Source: Lachnospiraceae bacterium
GTDB lineage: Bacteria > Bacillota > Clostridia > Lachnospirales > Lachnospiraceae
Reading direction: 5' to 3'
Assembly (NCBI GenBank): GCA_017455525.1
Contig: JAFTAP010000060.1
Location: 39,233-103,232 of the forward strand
Length of the DNA: 64,000 bases
Shown: one piece after another, positions 24,770-34,456 of the stretch
Position numbering within the stretch: position 1 is the stretch's first letter
Layout of the letters: every line of letters begins with the position of its first letter
The notes under the pieces: model-generated
The model's database searches: none
The model's input: the letters and a program-made list of their open reading frames with translations, nothing else
What the model was told of the DNA's origin: nothing
Made by a program: the position numbers and the translations under genes

Positions 24770-26331
24770 GCCTTCTCCAGTTCAAACCAGAATCCGACAC
24801 CGTCATCATAGTTTATCACACCAAAGGGTTTATTCAAAGCTTCCATTACTGCCTTCACTATAGACAGCCCCACGCCGGTGCCGCCAACCTCCCTTGTACG
24901 GGCCTTGTCAACCTTATAGAACTTCTCCCATATCCTGTCAAGTGACTCCTCGGGTATCTTATCTCCTGTATTATACACCTCAATCCTGATATCATCACCG
25001 GAATCAGCGAATCTCACTTCTATACGCTTCTCCCCGCCTGCATAGTGTATCGCATTAGTCAGGTAATTTGTAAAGACAGTCTCTGTCTTTGCCTCATCGC
25101 TCCACACATAAACAGGATCCCTTGTATCAAATATTATATCGGCACCAAACTGCTTCGCGATTATCTCCGAGCTTGCTATAACACCTGATATAAGCGTGAC
25201 TATATCAAACCGCTTCATTTCTAACGGCTCATTGCCAAACTCGATATGATTAAGCTCCAGCAGGCTCGTCACAAGCCGTCCCATCTTATCCGACTCGTCT
25301 ATTATCACATCAAGGTACTCGTTCCTGCTCTCCTCATCATCGGCAACGCCGTCACGAAGTCCCTCTGCATATCCGCTGACAAGAGCTATCGGAGTCTTCA
25401 GCTCGTGCGAGACATTTGAAATAAACTCGCTCCGCATGCTCTCGATCTTCTCTTTCCTCGCTATGTCCTGCTGCAGCTCATTATTTGCGCTCTTAAGGTC
25501 TGCTATAGCACTCTCAAGCTGAGACGACATCTCATTCATATGACGGCCAAGCTCTCCTATCTCGTTCTCTCCGCCGCTCTCATAGCGGGCGTCAAAATCA
25601 AGATGCGCCATCCTGTCTGATATGTCAGTAAGTTCCAGTATAGGCTCCGTGATCCGCCTCGTCACGAACCACATGATGACGGCTCCTATAAGTGCGATCA
25701 GTACACCTATGTAAAGCATGAACCTCACGGATATGGAAGCACTCTCCCTTATGCTCTCAAGAGGCGTCCTTATGAAAATAAGATCGCCATTCGTAAGATA
25801 TCCCCAAAGCTCTATATAGTCAGACCTCATGGCAGGATCGGTGCTCTGTGTTATCCTATATTTGTCGGTGGCCGCAAGCACATGGTCGTCATGCTTTGCA
25901 TCCTCCTTATCCTGCATGTCTTCACCGTCTCCGTTGTCTGCGCTACCGTCTTTATTTCCCGGCTCATAATAGGGATCACCCGATATGACCTTCCACAGAA
26001 GCCTCTCCGCTATCATACCTGATTCACGCTCCGTGGAATAAAGGATATTCATGCCGGAATCTACGATTACAACCATGAGGCTCTTGTCCGTCGTAAGCCT
26101 GTCAGCTCCTGACTTAAAATCCTCGGAGCCTGCGTCTTTGACGGAAGCAAGCGAATCTATAGCATCATACGAGCGGGCTATCTCCTTTTTCTTATTTGAG
26201 ATATAGTAACGCTGCAAAAACACGGTATTCATAAAAGCGCTTGCTGCGACTACCGCTATGAGCAGCAGAATAAAAATCGCCGCAAGCTGCGCCCTTATGC
26301 TTTTCTTCCAATGAAGCCCATCCTTTTTCAA
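24766..26331 (-). CDS. Sensor histidine kinase without an adjacent response regulator
   Basis: The 521-residue membrane kinase has TM1 near residues 15-36 and an extracytoplasmic sensor region with an Asp/Glu-rich stretch (about 130-150). TM2 is near 205-225, then HAMP and the dimerisation/phosphoacceptor motif EFISNVSHELKTPIALVSGY. The ATPase domain has TNYLTNAIHYAGG and GGTGVGLSIVKAVMEAL. It begins three bases after the beta-galactosidase stop and overlaps the lipoprotein gene. Response regulators usually sit directly upstream of such kinases, and none is in this window. Confidence 0.92.
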   Translation of the reverse strand: MKKDGLHWKKSIRAQLAAIFILLLIAVVAASAFMNTVFLQRYYISNKKKEIARSYDAIDSLASVKDAGSEDFKSGADRLTTDKSLMVVIVDSGMNILYSTERESGMIAERLLWKVISGDPYYEPGNKDGSADNGDGEDMQDKEDAKHDDHVLAATDKYRITQSTDPAMRSDYIELWGYLTNGDLIFIRTPLESIRESASISVRFMLYIGVLIALIGAVIMWFVTRRITEPILELTDISDRMAHLDFDARYESGGENEIGELGRHMNEMSSQLESAIADLKSANNELQQDIARKEKIESMRSEFISNVSHELKTPIALVSGYAEGLRDGVADDEESRNEYLDVIIDESDKMGRLVTSLLELNHIEFGNEPLEMKRFDIVTLISGVIASSEIIAKQFGADIIFDTRDPVYVWSDEAKTETVFTNYLTNAIHYAGGEKRIEVRFADSGDDIRIEVYNTGDKIPEESLDRIWEKFYKVDKARTREVGGTGVGLSIVKAVMEALNKPFGVINYDDGVGFWFELEKA

Positions 26332-26334
26332 GCC

Positions 26335-29300
26335 TTACATCCCTTGAAACGAGAAATGCAGCTTCAATGCTTTGTTATTTCTTATCATATACTGCGGAAG
26401 CGTCCTTGCCCCCCATGTGTCATCACCCGATACTCCCATCTGTGAAAGCCCGACTCTCACATAAGTATAATGCCTCTCCGGCAAATCAAAATGATGATCC
26501 GCATTCTCTATTTCCGAGGGCTTATAAGGCAGAGCCGAAACCATGAGGTCATCCCCTATTATGCTAAGCCCGTGTCCCTGCTCATTAGTCACCATAGCAG
26601 CCCTTACCCCCGTGTGCGCACCTGATTCCTGAGGCCTAAGGTACGGAGCGAGCATATTTCCCACATCTCCGTAATGTATGCCTATCTTTCCGCAAGCCCT
26701 GTCAGCATAGGTCTCCTCAGGTCCCCTGCCATACCAGCAGAGCGTATCATAGTCCGCATCGAGCGTGAAGATAAGCGAGTACTCAGGAAGCTCTCCTATA
26801 TCATCAGACTTTGGCATAACCATATCGACATCCACCCAGCCGTCCGCATAAACCGTGTAGGCTAACGTCACGATCTTCTCCGGCGTGGTGCAAAGATGGT
26901 ATCTAAACTTAACCTCTACGGAAGAACGGTGCTCCTTTATCTCAGGCACCTCAAATTCAAGCTTCTTAGCATAATATTTTGTAACCGTGAATTCCGAAGC
27001 CGCCTTCCATTGTGCCGACCTTGCAAACTGCAGATTAGCGAGATCGTTATCCGTCATCGCCCTCCAGAAATTAGGTCTCGGCATCTTCTCTATAAGCTCC
27101 CTGCCGCCGTAGATATATGAGATAAGACCGCCCTGAAGCCCTGAGAACATTGCGCTGAAGCCATCGCCGTAAACTCCTATGCCGTTCATCCCATGCACGA
27201 CCTTAAGCTTTGCGTCAGGATGCGCGGGCTCATGTACGCTGCCGTAGACATACTGTCCCCAGGCTACCTCATGACCTGCGGAAGCATATATCTCATCACG
27301 GCTTAGCATGAAGGATATCGTTATCACATATTCCGCATTATCCGCCGCCGGAAGCTTGAAGGGCCATTTAAATTTCTTGGTCGCAAGAGGCTCCACGGGG
27401 AAGCTCTCGAAGTACCTGTCCTCCTCCGTGCCGTTCTTCGCTATTGTTATCACGCAGGCATACTCTGATGCGTTCGTGAATAAATTCCTGTTGTATATCG
27501 TGATCCCCTTTTCGTCTGCATCTATCTTTAACGGTCTGTAGTTATACTTCACGTCCTGCATCTTAGGACTCGGTCTTCTGTCCTTTGCAAAAGCTATGCC
27601 GTCTCCTGAGAAATTGCCGTCATTAGGTCTGTCGCGGAAGTCTCCGCCGTAGCCCTCATATTCCTTGCCGTAGCGATCCTTAGTTCTTATCGCCTGATCG
27701 ATATAATCCCAGATAAAGCCGCCTTGATACAAGGGCTCCTCATCGGTAAGGTCCGTGTAAAGCGACATACCACCGCATGAATTTCCCATGGCGTGGGTAT
27801 ATTCACAGCTTATAAGTGGCTTCTTTTTATTCTTGCTTATGTACTTCTTGATATCAGCGACTCTCCAGTACATATTGGAAGCTATGTCGGTAGTCTGCGG
27901 ATACCTCATATCATTAACTACGCCCTCATAATGCACGGGCCTTGTATCATCCCAGCCCTTGAAGGCATCATGCAGCTTCTTCATATCCTTTCCGCCGTAG
28001 GATTCGTTTCCAAGAGACCATATGAGCACCGAGGGATGGTTCTTATCCCTCATATACATATTATGCCCCCGATCTATGATATTCTCCTGATACTCCCTCC
28101 TGTCGCCGGGAACTGCATATTCAACAGGGCGAAGTTTACGCCATATAGGATCCCAGGTTCCGTGAGTTTCAAGGTTCGTCTCGTCTATCACATAAAGCCC
28201 AAGTCTGTCGCACATATCATAGAAATGCGTCTGATTGGGATAATGCGAGGTACGCACGGCGTTTATATTATTCTTCTTCATATTGAGCAAGTCTTCATTT
28301 ATCTCATATTCACTTATAGCCCGCCCCTCAGTGTCGGAGAACTCATGCCGGTTCACGCCCCTGAATACTATCCGCTTACCGTTTATCAGCATCTTGTGAC
28401 CTTTTATCTCAAAGCTCCTGAAGCCGACCTTCTGATGGACTATCTCCTGCAATACATCGTTATCATCGTAAACTCTTATGATAAGATCATAGAGGTTGGG
28501 CTTCTCCGCCGACCATTTAAGCGGCTCCTTCACGTCATGCTCTATGATGGTATCCTGCCCCGACTTCTTCCAGGACTTCAATATATTCTTCCCGAAGCGG
28601 TCGTTAAGCTCATATTTAAGCTTGCCCGCCGCCGACATCTGCACCGCTATGTGAAGCTTAGCATCCTTATATTCCTTATCAAGTATAGTTTTTATAACCA
28701 TATCCTCTATATGTATCTTAGGCACGGTATAAAGCGACACATCCCTGAATATCCCTGAGAAGCGGAAGAAGTCCTGATCCTCAAGCCATGATCCCGACGT
28801 GAACTTAAAGACAGCGACGGCTAATTTATTCTCCCCCTTATAATCAATGAACTCGGTAAGGTCGAACTCCGACGGCGTGAAGGAATCCTCTGAATAGCCT
28901 ATATAATGTCCGTTAAGCCAAAGCGCCATGCCTGTCTCAACCCCGTCGAACCTTATGCACACGGGCTGATCCATGAACTCACCGGGAAGCTTGAAATACC
29001 TAACGTACTCCCCCACAGGATTATAGTCATGCGGTATGTCTCCCGGCTCTACCTCCTCATGCGCCTCCCACAGATACTGCGTGTTCACGTACGATATCTG
29101 CCCGTATCCCTGCATTTCTATGCATGAAGGCACCTGTATGTCGTCCCACATATGACACTCATGCTTCATCTCATAGAAATCAGGACTCGCATCCTCCAAA
29201 GCCTTGAACCACCTGAACTTCCATAGACCGTTCAGCGAATGGACGAATGAAGAAGTCCTTTTCTCAAGCTCGTCCTCGTCCCTGTAATAATTGATATCCG

Positions 29301-29370
29301 CATGCGCCGGTATCGTATTATCCTTAAAAAACTCCGGATCTCTCAGTAAATTCTCATCAAACACAGTCAT
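26335..29370 (-). CDS. lacZ: Beta-galactosidase, glycoside hydrolase family 2
   Basis: The 1011-residue protein has the LacZ layout: N-terminal jelly-roll (FRWFKALEDASPDFYE onward), two immunoglobulin-like domains around a TIM barrel, and the small C-terminal domain. Catalytic motifs are IWSLGNESYGG (acid/base Glu) and ISCEYTHAMGNSCGG (nucleophile Glu). The barrel strand RTSHYPNQTHFYDMCDRLG is also clear. It hydrolyses beta-galactosides such as lactose; it has no signal peptide and should be cytoplasmic. No lactose permease or LacI-type regulator is adjacent. The sensor kinase follows three bases later. Confidence 0.95.
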   Translation of the reverse strand: MTVFDENLLRDPEFFKDNTIPAHADINYYRDEDELEKRTSSFVHSLNGLWKFRWFKALEDASPDFYEMKHECHMWDDIQVPSCIEMQGYGQISYVNTQYLWEAHEEVEPGDIPHDYNPVGEYVRYFKLPGEFMDQPVCIRFDGVETGMALWLNGHYIGYSEDSFTPSEFDLTEFIDYKGENKLAVAVFKFTSGSWLEDQDFFRFSGIFRDVSLYTVPKIHIEDMVIKTILDKEYKDAKLHIAVQMSAAGKLKYELNDRFGKNILKSWKKSGQDTIIEHDVKEPLKWSAEKPNLYDLIIRVYDDNDVLQEIVHQKVGFRSFEIKGHKMLINGKRIVFRGVNRHEFSDTEGRAISEYEINEDLLNMKKNNINAVRTSHYPNQTHFYDMCDRLGLYVIDETNLETHGTWDPIWRKLRPVEYAVPGDRREYQENIIDRGHNMYMRDKNHPSVLIWSLGNESYGGKDMKKLHDAFKGWDDTRPVHYEGVVNDMRYPQTTDIASNMYWRVADIKKYISKNKKKPLISCEYTHAMGNSCGGMSLYTDLTDEEPLYQGGFIWDYIDQAIRTKDRYGKEYEGYGGDFRDRPNDGNFSGDGIAFAKDRRPSPKMQDVKYNYRPLKIDADEKGITIYNRNLFTNASEYACVITIAKNGTEEDRYFESFPVEPLATKKFKWPFKLPAADNAEYVITISFMLSRDEIYASAGHEVAWGQYVYGSVHEPAHPDAKLKVVHGMNGIGVYGDGFSAMFSGLQGGLISYIYGGRELIEKMPRPNFWRAMTDNDLANLQFARSAQWKAASEFTVTKYYAKKLEFEVPEIKEHRSSVEVKFRYHLCTTPEKIVTLAYTVYADGWVDVDMVMPKSDDIGELPEYSLIFTLDADYDTLCWYGRGPEETYADRACGKIGIHYGDVGNMLAPYLRPQESGAHTGVRAAMVTNEQGHGLSIIGDDLMVSALPYKPSEIENADHHFDLPERHYTYVRVGLSQMGVSGDDTWGARTLPQYMIRNNKALKLHFSFQGM

Positions 29371-29401
29371 GAATATTATCCTCCCGATTCAGTATATCCT
29401 A

Positions 29402-30130
29402 TCATCCCAGCTTAATCCCTTTAAGAAGGTCACCAAGGCTTGTACCTATTGATGTGTCATCATGGTAGACATCTAAATTTATATCATCAGCTTCGTCTTC
29501 TTCCGCCTCTTCAAGAACCTTCATTGAAAGAGATATCTTTCCTTCTTCGATTTTTATGATCTTTGCCTTGACTGACTGACCTTCTCTTAAAACTTCATAA
29601 GGTGTCCTTATCCGCTTCTGTGAAATCTGCGATACATGCAAAAGACCGTCGATGCCGTTTTCCATGCGAATGAAAGCACCATAATTCTTAATGCTGTCAA
29701 CTGTTCCGTTTACGATGTCGCCTACGTGCAGCTCTTTTATCTTTTCTGACTTCTCCGCCGCCAGCTTCTTATCCTCGACTGCTCTTCCTGAGAGCACCAG
29801 CTTCTTCGTGGCCTTATCTAAAGTTATGATTTCTGCTTCTATGCTCTTTCCTACCCATTCATCGGTATTCTCTACATGAGATGCAGAGATTTTGGATATA
29901 GGGATAAATGCGCGTATCCCTTCGACTCTTCCGATAACGCCAGCGTCAACAGCTTCACGGACTATCATCTTGACTGTGCCGCCACTTGCCTTAATCTCCT
30001 TAAGGTAAGCCCAGGAATCCTGCTCCGCTTCCTCCTCTTCATTTAAGGGAGAGCTGTCTTTATCTTCTGTATCGATCTCCTTATAGGATTCTTCCAATTC
30101 CTTTTCGAAGTCCTTCATTGTCTCTTCCAT
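29402..30130 (-). CDS. S1 RNA-binding domain protein
   Basis: The protein has two S1 modules after an acidic N-terminal 45 residues. The first is degenerate (GTVKMIVREAVDAGVIGRVE). The second is classical (GDIVNGTVDSIKNYGAFIRM, then GIDGLLHVSQIS) and ends before an acidic tail. It resembles the truncated S1-like proteins of clostridia that bind RNA or ribosomes. ATG at 30130 is preferred because GGAGGT lies about ten bases upstream; an in-frame ATG at 30148 would add six residues. It lies downstream of fmt with 35-55 bases between. Confidence 0.85.
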   Translation of the reverse strand: MEETMKDFEKELEESYKEIDTEDKDSSPLNEEEEAEQDSWAYLKEIKASGGTVKMIVREAVDAGVIGRVEGIRAFIPISKISASHVENTDEWVGKSIEAEIITLDKATKKLVLSGRAVEDKKLAAEKSEKIKELHVGDIVNGTVDSIKNYGAFIRMENGIDGLLHVSQISQKRIRTPYEVLREGQSVKAKIIKIEEGKISLSMKVLEEAEEDEADDINLDVYHDDTSIGTSLGDLLKGIKLG

Positions 30131-30183
30131 ATTTACCTGTACCTCCATTTTCTCTTAAATTTATAATGATTACAAATCATAAC

Positions 30184-31110
30184 CTACGCTAAATCCATCC
30201 CTGCTTGAACCTTATATCCCAACAGGAAATCGTGGACATCCATGCGTTTCCTGCCCTCGAGCTGAACCTCTTTTAATATAAGGGAGCCTTTACCGCAGGA
30301 TACGGTTATAGTATCTTTCATAACCTCTGCTACCTCGCCCGGTGTACCTGTCTTTTCTGATTCTGTCCCGGCACTCCATATCTTGAGCATCTTACCATCG
30401 ATATAAGTGTATGCGGAAGGCCATGGATTGAGAGCCCTTATCATACGCTCTATCTCCGATGCGTCCTTATTCCAGTCTATATGTCCCATAGACTTATCTA
30501 TCTTCTTTGCATATGACGCCTGAGTCTCGTCCTGCGGTACAGGAGATATCCCACCGGCAGCTATGTCTTTTATTGTATCTACCGTAAGTTCAGCCCCAAG
30601 CTCTGAGAGCTTATCAAAGAGACTCCCGCCTGTGTCATCATCTTCTATCGGTATGCTCCTCTGTGATATGATGTCGCCCGTATCAAGCCCCTCTCCCATC
30701 TGCTGGATAGTGACCCCTGTTTCCTTATCGCCAAGGAGTATAGATGTCTGTATGGGCGAAGCTCCGCGAAGATGCGGTAATAAAGAAGCATGGACGTTTA
30801 TGCATCCATACTTTGGCATTTCCAATATCTCTTTAGGAAGTATCTGCCCGAAAGCAGCCACGACTATAAGCTCAGACTCACACTTATGAAGCCTTGCTAT
30901 ACTAGAAGCCTCTCTTACCTTCTCCGGCTGGAACACCTCTATCCCATGCTCTATGGCATACTGCTTCACATCGCTTACGGCAAGCTTACCGCTCCTGCCC
31001 TTAGGCTTATCGGGCTGGGTAACGGCAAGGGCTATCTCATGTCCTGCCCTGTCTATCGCTTCAAGAGTCTTAGCCGCAAAGTCAGGCGTTCCCATAAATA
31101 TGATCTTCAT
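30184..31110 (-). CDS. fmt: Methionyl-tRNA formyltransferase
   Basis: Fmt formylates initiator Met-tRNA using 10-formyl-tetrahydrofolate. The 308-residue protein starts MKIIFMGTPDFAAKTLEAID and holds the formyltransferase motif INVHASLLPHLRGASPIQTS. The C-terminal OB-like domain is complete. It starts three bases after def, the standard def-fmt pairing, so formylation and deformylation are co-expressed. Confidence 0.97.
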   Translation of the reverse strand: MKIIFMGTPDFAAKTLEAIDRAGHEIALAVTQPDKPKGRSGKLAVSDVKQYAIEHGIEVFQPEKVREASSIARLHKCESELIVVAAFGQILPKEILEMPKYGCINVHASLLPHLRGASPIQTSILLGDKETGVTIQQMGEGLDTGDIISQRSIPIEDDDTGGSLFDKLSELGAELTVDTIKDIAAGGISPVPQDETQASYAKKIDKSMGHIDWNKDASEIERMIRALNPWPSAYTYIDGKMLKIWSAGTESEKTGTPGEVAEVMKDTITVSCGKGSLILKEVQLEGRKRMDVHDFLLGYKVQAGMDLA

Positions 31111-31113
31111 CCG

Positions 31114-31644
31114 TCACCTTTTCCGCTTTATACGAAGCCTCTTTCTCTTCCTCTGTCTCTCCTGTTCTTCCTCTACGTCCTCAATATCCTGCAGGGGACC
31201 GTCCACCATCTCTACGTAAAGCTTTCCTTCGAGATGATCACATTCATGGCAGATGCAGCGGGCGAACACGTCGTCTCCCTCCATGCTCTGAGGCTGCATG
31301 TCTTCATCAAGATAATCAACTATCACATGATTAGGGCGCTTCACCTTGCCGGTCTTCCCCGGCACCGATAAGCATCCCTCATACCCCTCCTGCTCACCAT
31401 CAGACTCCCTTATCACGGGATTGATCATGACCACCGGCTCGTCACCGTCATCCGACACGTCTATCGTAACTATTCTCTTAAGTACTCCTACCTGAACCGC
31501 CGAGAGCCCAACTCCGTTCTGATCGTACAGCGTTTCGAACATGTCGTCTATCAGCTCTTTCGTCCTCTCCGTAACCTGGGTGACCTCCCTGGATTTCTTC
31601 TCAAGAATCGGGTCGCCCATCTCTCTAACCTGTCTAAGTGCCAT
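31114..31644 (-). CDS. def: Peptide deformylase
   Basis: Def removes N-terminal formyl groups from nascent proteins. Its three motifs are present: GVGLSAVQVG (Ser in place of the more usual Ala), EGCLSVP and HECDHLEGKLY with the metal-binding His pair and Glu. The 176-residue length is a little long because of a very basic Arg/Lys C-terminal tail. It precedes fmt and follows pnp across a hairpin. Confidence 0.97.
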   Translation of the reverse strand: MALRQVREMGDPILEKKSREVTQVTERTKELIDDMFETLYDQNGVGLSAVQVGVLKRIVTIDVSDDGDEPVVMINPVIRESDGEQEGYEGCLSVPGKTGKVKRPNHVIVDYLDEDMQPQSMEGDDVFARCICHECDHLEGKLYVEMVDGPLQDIEDVEEEQERQRKRKRLRIKRKR

Positions 31645-31670
31645 TCTTATCTCCTGGTTTCCTAGCCCAA

Positions 31671-31699
31671 ATCGAGTAGGGAATAAAACCCTACTCGAT
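31671..31699 (-). terminator. Hairpin between pnp and def
   Basis: ATCGAGTAGGG (31671-31681) pairs perfectly with CCCTACTCGAT (31689-31699). On the minus strand the stem is followed by only TTGGG, so it would terminate weakly; it may instead be an RNA processing or stability element between pnp and def. Confidence 0.45.
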
Positions 31700-31753
31700 C
31701 TTACGTCGCCTTTAACGGACCATCATATAGATCCAACAGGCATTCATTCTAAT

Positions 31754-33844
31754 TTATTTTGCGTCCTTGATTGAGAAGCTCATACGACCCATACGATCCT
31801 TGCCAAGGCACTTGACCTTCACGTGATCTCCGAGAGTCAGTACATCCTCGACCCTGTTTATCCTGTGGTCGGCGATCTTAGAGATATGAACCATGCCCTC
31901 CTTGCCTGGAGCGAACTCTACGAAAGCGCCGAACTCCTTGATAGATACGACAGTTCCCTCATAGAACTGTCCTTCCTCATAGTCGGACGCTATCATCTTG
32001 ACCATATCAAGAGCCTTGTCCATCATCTCCTGATCCGTTCCACAGACAGATACAGCACCATCGTCAGTGATATCGATCTTAACCCCCGTACGTGCAATGA
32101 TCTCATTTATCGTCTTGCCTCTCTGACCCACGACATCACCGATCTTCTCGGGATCTATCGTTATCTGTATGATCTTAGGCGCATACTTGGAAACCTGCTT
32201 CCTGGGCTCTGCTATGGCGGGAGTCATGATCTCATTCATGATATAATCCCTCGCCTCATGGCACTGCCTTATAGCCTGCTCGACTATAGGACGGGTGAGG
32301 CCGTGGATCTTTATATCCATCTGTATCGCAGTGATTCCCTCGTGGGTTCCCGCAACCTTGAAGTCCATGTCTCCGAAGAAATCCTCAAGCCCCTGTATGT
32401 CGGTCAGCACTATGAAATCATCATCCGTATCGCCCGTCACGAGTCCACAGGATATACCTGCTACCTGCTTCTTAAGCGGAACTCCCGCTGCCATAAGCGC
32501 CATACATGAAGCGCAGACTGACGCCTGTGATGTCGAGCCGTTTGACTCGAAGGTCTCGGATACCGCCCTTATCGCATAAGGGAACTCCTCCTCTGACGGA
32601 AGCATGGGCACAAGAGCTTTCTCTGCCAGCGCACCGTGACCTATCTCACGGCGTCCGGGTCCTCTTGAAACCTTGGTCTCGCCGACAGAATATGAAGGGA
32701 AGTTATACTGATGTATGTACCTCTTCTCCGTGATGTTAACATCAAGACCGTCAACTTTCTGCTTCTCAGATAAGGGAGCGAGCGTGACTATATCGCATAT
32801 CTGTGTCTGTCCTCTCGTGAACATAGCCGAGCCGTGCGCCCTCGGAATAAGATCTATCTCTGCCGCAAGAGGCCTTATCTGCTTTATATCCCTGCCGTCG
32901 GGTCTCTTATGATCCTTAAGTATCATCTTCCTTACGGTCTTCTTCTGATACTGATACACAGCGTCGGGAACAAGGGCTGACCACTCCTCGTTATCGGCAA
33001 GTGCCGCCGCTATCTTTTCCTGAGCCTCGGCAACAGCCGCCTCCCTTGCCTGCTTGTCGTCATTGAATGTAGCCCTCTCCATTTCCTCAGGAGGCACGAT
33101 CTTCTTTATTTCCTCAAATAACTCCTCAGGGATAGCGCATGAAACATAGTCATGCTTGGGCTTGCCCTCTTTCTCTGCTATCTCCTTGAAGAACTCTATC
33201 ACCTTAAGGTTCACGTCGTGAGCCATGTAGATAGCTTCAAGCATCTTATCATCCGGTATCTCATTTGCTCCAGCCTCTATCATTATGACCTTCTGTCCGA
33301 CGGAAGCCACCGTAAGCTCAAGGTCACCCTCGTCCCACTCTTTCTGTGACGGATTCACGATGAACTGCCCGTCCTTCATACCTATCTGCGTCATGGCACA
33401 GGGACCGTCAAAGGGGATATCAGAGATTGTCGTAGCAAGTGAAGCACCGAGCATTCCGACAAGCTCAGGCCTGCAGTCCGGATCAACCGCCATCACCATG
33501 CAGTCAAGCGTCACGTCATTCCTGTAATCCTTAGGAAAAAGCGGTCTCATAGGTCTGTCAATCACACGGCTCGTCAATACAGCATTCTCCGATGCCTTGC
33601 CCTCTCTTTTATTGAAGCCTCCGGGCATCTTGCCTACCGAATAAAACTTCTCCTCATACTCTACAGAGAGCGGGAAAAAATCAATACCGTCTCTTGGTGC
33701 TTTAGAAGCTGTCGCAGTGCAAAGCACGGTCGTGTCGCCATAGTGCATGAAAGCGCAACCATTTGCCTGCTTGCCGACCCGTCCTATATCTATAGACAGT
33801 GTCTTTCCTGCAAGTTCCATTTTGTAAGTTCTGTAGTCACTCAT
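31754..33844 (-). CDS. pnp: Polyribonucleotide nucleotidyltransferase (PNPase)
   Basis: PNPase degrades RNA 3' to 5' using phosphate. The 696-residue protein shows two RNase PH domains (PRDGIDFFPLSVEYEEKFYS; KRPDGRDIKQIRPL), a KH domain (GQRGKTINEIIARTGVKIDI) and a C-terminal S1 domain (GTVVSIKEFGAFVEFAPGKE). I place the start at 33844 because AAGGAGAG precedes that ATG at correct spacing; an upstream in-frame start at 33880 lacks one. It follows rpsO after that gene's terminator, the conserved rpsO-pnp order. Confidence 0.97.
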   Translation of the reverse strand: MSDYRTYKMELAGKTLSIDIGRVGKQANGCAFMHYGDTTVLCTATASKAPRDGIDFFPLSVEYEEKFYSVGKMPGGFNKREGKASENAVLTSRVIDRPMRPLFPKDYRNDVTLDCMVMAVDPDCRPELVGMLGASLATTISDIPFDGPCAMTQIGMKDGQFIVNPSQKEWDEGDLELTVASVGQKVIMIEAGANEIPDDKMLEAIYMAHDVNLKVIEFFKEIAEKEGKPKHDYVSCAIPEELFEEIKKIVPPEEMERATFNDDKQAREAAVAEAQEKIAAALADNEEWSALVPDAVYQYQKKTVRKMILKDHKRPDGRDIKQIRPLAAEIDLIPRAHGSAMFTRGQTQICDIVTLAPLSEKQKVDGLDVNITEKRYIHQYNFPSYSVGETKVSRGPGRREIGHGALAEKALVPMLPSEEEFPYAIRAVSETFESNGSTSQASVCASCMALMAAGVPLKKQVAGISCGLVTGDTDDDFIVLTDIQGLEDFFGDMDFKVAGTHEGITAIQMDIKIHGLTRPIVEQAIRQCHEARDYIMNEIMTPAIAEPRKQVSKYAPKIIQITIDPEKIGDVVGQRGKTINEIIARTGVKIDITDDGAVSVCGTDQEMMDKALDMVKMIASDYEEGQFYEGTVVSIKEFGAFVEFAPGKEGMVHISKIADHRINRVEDVLTLGDHVKVKCLGKDRMGRMSFSIKDAK

Positions 33845-33962
33845 TTGTTCTCTCCTTCTGCCACGGTATGTGGTCTTCATCTTCTCGCCACGGATGTGGC
33901 ATTGCTCCTCTTCTCCTATTCAGTTTATGCCGCGTCAAGCATATTCTTATATGCCCTTTGCG

Positions 33963-33993
33963 AAAACAAGGGGCAGGAAATAAACCCTGCCCC
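33963..33993 (-). terminator. Intrinsic terminator after rpsO
   Basis: On the minus strand GGGGCAGG pairs with CCTGCCCC (33970-33993) and is followed by TTGTTTT. It sits seven bases after the rpsO stop codon and would separate rpsO from pnp at least partly. Confidence 0.85.
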
Positions 33994-34000
33994 TAATACA

Positions 34001-34267
34001 CTACTTACGGATACCCAGCTTCTCTATGATAGCCCTGTACCTTTCTATGTCTTTCTTCTTCAAGTAATCAAGAAGTCCTCTCCTCTTACCTACCATCTTC
34101 AAAAGTCCGCGCCTCGAATGGTGGTCATGAGTGTTGACCTTAAGATGCTCCGTCAGCTCCCTGATACGCTCCGTGAGTATGGCGATCTGTACCTCAGGCG
34201 AGCCCGTGTCTCCGGGCTTGGAACCATATTTCTCGACAATCTCCGCCTTCTTTTCCTTTGTTATCAT
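34001..34267 (-). CDS. rpsO: Ribosomal protein S15
   Basis: The 88-residue protein is a complete S15 ([40 protein letters not shown]). It binds 16S rRNA in the central domain of the 30S subunit. AAGGAGA precedes the ATG. The 150-base leader (34268-34421) holds two hairpins: CCCGG/CCGGG at 34383-34396 and GCGTCTT/AAGACGC around 34346-34370. S15 commonly represses its own translation through such leaders, so autoregulation is plausible. Confidence 0.98.
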   Translation of the reverse strand: MITKEKKAEIVEKYGSKPGDTGSPEVQIAILTERIRELTEHLKVNTHDHHSRRGLLKMVGKRRGLLDYLKKKDIERYRAIIEKLGIRK

Positions 34268-34421
34268 GATATGTCTCCTTTTCCGCAGCGAAAAGCATAT
34301 CTCCTCTGCTGCAATCTGCGCCTTATGCTAAGCAAGCCGTCCTGCGTCTTATTATTAAATAAAGACGCCTCATCCGAGACTTCCCGGCAAACCGGGCATA
34401 GGCAATTAACACAACCCGCAT

Positions 34422-34450
34422 ATACTAACATACAAAAAGAATTAAAGCAA
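34422..34450 (-). promoter_or_regulatory. Candidate sigma-A promoter for rpsO
   Basis: On the minus strand TTGCTT (34445-34450) and TAGTAT (34422-34427) are 17 bases apart, just after the aldolase-like gene ends. This gives a leader of roughly 145 bases before rpsO. Confidence 0.5.
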
Positions 34451-34456
34451 CCGTGT

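Noticed and set aside
27793-28758. Long plus-strand frame of 321 codons inside lacZ
   Set aside because: It is an antisense shadow of a clear beta-galactosidase; its sequence has no family pattern and high Ile/Leu/His content typical of such shadows.
31671-31699. Strong terminator ending the pnp transcript
   Set aside because: The stem is perfect but no proper T-run follows, so I list it only as a possible weak terminator or processing site.
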